From the NCBI GenBank assembly GCA_900548625.1, contig URLO01000069.1, positions 1-6,821 of the forward strand: DNA of 6,821 bases, written 5' to 3'. Both the position numbers and the translations under genes were made by a program. The DNA is from an uncultured Eubacteriales bacterium. Lineage in GTDB: Bacteria; Bacillota; Clostridia; Oscillospirales; Oscillospiraceae. The notes under the pieces were generated by a model. The model worked only from the letters and a program-made list of their open reading frames with translations, had not been told where the DNA came from and ran no database searches. This document shows positions 5,638 through 6,821 of the stretch, in pieces; position 1 is the stretch's first letter, and the number at the start of each line of letters is the position of its first letter.

Positions 5638-6639
5638 ATGGCTTTGTTTGAAAACTACGAAAGAAGAATCGACAAGATCAATGGCGTCCTCAAGCAGTAT
5701 GGCATCGAGTCCGTTGAGGCTTGCCGCGAAATGTGCCAAGCCAAGGGCTTTGACCCGTATGAGATCGTCAAGAACATCCAGCCCATCTGCTTTGAGAATG
5801 CATGCTGGGCTTACACCGTTGGCGCTGCCATCGCCATGAAGAAGGGCGTCAAGACCGCTGCCGAGGCTGCCACCGCCATCGGCGAAGGCCTGCAGTGCTT
5901 CTGCATCGACGGCTCCGTTGCCGACGACCGCAAGGTCGGCCTTGGCCACGGCAATCTGGGCGCAATGCTCCTGTCCGAGGAGTCTGAGTGCTTCTGCTTC
6001 CTCGCCGGTCACGAGTCCTTTGCAGCCGCCGAGGGCGCGATCGGCATCGTCAAGAACGCCAACAAGGCGCGTCAGAAGCCTCTGCGCGTCATCCTCAACG
6101 GCCTTGGCAAGGATGCAGCGCAGATCATCTCCCGTATCAACGGCTTCACCTATGTCCAGACCCAGTTCGACTACTACACCAGCGAGCTGAAGATCGTCCG
6201 CGAGATCCGCTACTCCGAGGGCGAGCGCGCCAACGTCCGCTGCTACGGCGCTGACGATGTCCGCGAGGGCGTTGCCATTATGCACAAGGAAGGCGTTGAC
6301 GTCTCCATCACCGGCAACTCCACCAACCCCACCCGCTTCCAGCATCCGGTCGCAGGCACCTACAAGAAGGAATGCATCCAGATGGGCAAGAAGTACTTCT
6401 CCGTCGCCTCCGGCGGCGGCACGGGCCGTACCCTGCACCCGGACAACATGGCCGCTGGCCCCGCTTCCTACGGCATGACCGACACCATGGGCCGTATGCA
6501 CTCCGACGCGCAGTTCGCAGGCTCCTCCTCCGTCCCGGCACACGTCGAGATGATGGGCTTCCTCGGCATGGGCAACAACCCCATGGTCGGCGCAACCGTC
6601 GCTGTCGCTGTTGCGGTCGATCAGGCGCTCAATAAGTAA
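5638..6639 (+). CDS. GGGtGRT-family protein of unknown function
   Basis: A 333-residue protein that carries the namesake motif GGGTGRT at 259-265, inside SVASGGGTGRTLHPDN. It matches the length and composition of the GGGtGRT family, which has no established function that I know of. No signal peptide or clear transmembrane pair is seen, so it is probably cytoplasmic. Ten cysteines occur, several in pairs: C29/C33, C51/C56, C87/C89 and C118/C120, plus C202 and C246. Conserved-looking glycine-rich stretches include GLGHGNLGAM (101-110), ITGNSTNPTRFQHP (224-237) and GFLGMGNNPMVGA (307-319). The glycine-rich motif could bind a phosphate or cofactor, and the CxC pairs could bind a cluster or metal; both are inference. 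All 19 lysines are encoded by AAG, as in highly expressed genes. It follows the scaffold gene by 18 bp with a strong ribosome site, so the two products probably act together. Confidence 0.85.
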   Translation: MALFENYERRIDKINGVLKQYGIESVEACREMCQAKGFDPYEIVKNIQPICFENACWAYTVGAAIAMKKGVKTAAEAATAIGEGLQCFCIDGSVADDRKVGLGHGNLGAMLLSEESECFCFLAGHESFAAAEGAIGIVKNANKARQKPLRVILNGLGKDAAQIISRINGFTYVQTQFDYYTSELKIVREIRYSEGERANVRCYGADDVREGVAIMHKEGVDVSITGNSTNPTRFQHPVAGTYKKECIQMGKKYFSVASGGGTGRTLHPDNMAAGPASYGMTDTMGRMHSDAQFAGSSSVPAHVEMMGFLGMGNNPMVGATVAVAVAVDQALNK

Positions 6640-6674
6640 GGAAGAACCACTTTTTGAATCGCAAGTAAAAAACA

Positions 6675-6718
6675 AAAAAGCATGTCCGCTCGAAGCAATG
6701 AGAGCGGACATGCTTTTT
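6675..6718. terminator. Terminator closing the scaffold/GGGtGRT operon
   Basis: A perfect 12-bp stem (6680-6691 with 6702-6713, GCATGTCCGCTC/GAGCGGACATGC) with a 10-base loop is flanked by five A (6675-6679) and five T (6714-6718). It should terminate plus-strand transcripts, and by symmetry also minus-strand transcripts entering from the right. Confidence 0.88.
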
Positions 6719-6749
6719 GGCATTTTGTGGCGTAAAATGGAATCTTATA

Positions 6750-6821
6750 CTAAAACCTGTTTGAAATCGTTAAAAGATTTCTGAGGATAAATTGTGCCAG
6801 AAAAGGCAGATGACGCAGCTG
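6750..6821 (-). other. Open frame entering from the right edge, coding status unclear
   Basis: On the minus strand a frame is open from the window edge to a TAG at 6752-6750, giving 23 residues that end ILRNLLTISNRF. It would be the C-terminal end of a gene lying mostly outside the window. It would converge on the terminator at 6675-6718, whose A-flanked stem could serve both directions. The stretch is AT-rich compared with the rest of the window. I do not recognise the peptide, and a frame this short is not evidence of a gene on its own. Confidence 0.15.

Noticed and set aside
4750..6723. 657-residue minus-strand open frame opposite the scaffold and GGGtGRT genes
   Set aside because: It is the antisense shadow of two strongly biased genes. 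It starts beyond the terminator hairpin, has no ribosome site, and the translation is low in complexity, while the sense proteins show family motifs.

Overview
The window looks like a chromosomal segment of a GC-rich, low-redox Firmicute, most likely a gut-type clostridium of the Oscillospiraceae/Ruminococcaceae group. This is inferred from strong AGGAGG-type ribosome binding sites, an S-layer-homology surface protein, a SEDS-family RodA, and a two-gene operon encoding an IscU/NifU-like protein and a GGGtGRT-family protein. The taxonomic placement is an inference; no rRNA or other marker gene is present.

Layout, left to right. Positions 1-297 are non-coding and packed with consecutive hairpins. 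Two minus-strand envelope genes follow: a secreted protein with a cadherin/Ig-like domain and three C-terminal SLH units (298-1524), and rodA (1635-2780), with a rho-independent terminator between them. Near 2850-2912 lie back-to-back divergent promoters whose -35 boxes are 6 bp apart. One drives rodA leftwards. The other drives a rightward operon of tsaE, tsaB and upp (2952-4747), which ends at a strong hairpin terminator (4767-4801). TsaE and TsaB belong to the tRNA t6A37 modification machinery; Upp salvages uracil to UMP. The other usual members of the t6A cluster (tsaD, rimI) are not in this window.

The second rightward transcription unit is the most interesting part. A near-consensus sigma-A-type promoter (4841-4869) has an imperfect 22-bp dyad just upstream. 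It drives an unusual 230-residue IscU/NifU-like scaffold protein (4927-5619) and then a 333-residue cysteine-rich protein of the uncharacterised GGGtGRT family (5638-6639). A bidirectional-type hairpin terminator (6675-6718) closes the unit. Strong promoter, strong ribosome binding sites and exclusive AAG lysine codons in the second gene suggest abundant expression. I infer an undescribed iron-sulfur (or other thiol/metal) system, whose function cannot be read from the sequence.

The last ~100 bp are AT-rich and contain no gene I can support, only a short open frame running in from the right edge. I saw no tRNA, rRNA, CRISPR array or complete mobile element.
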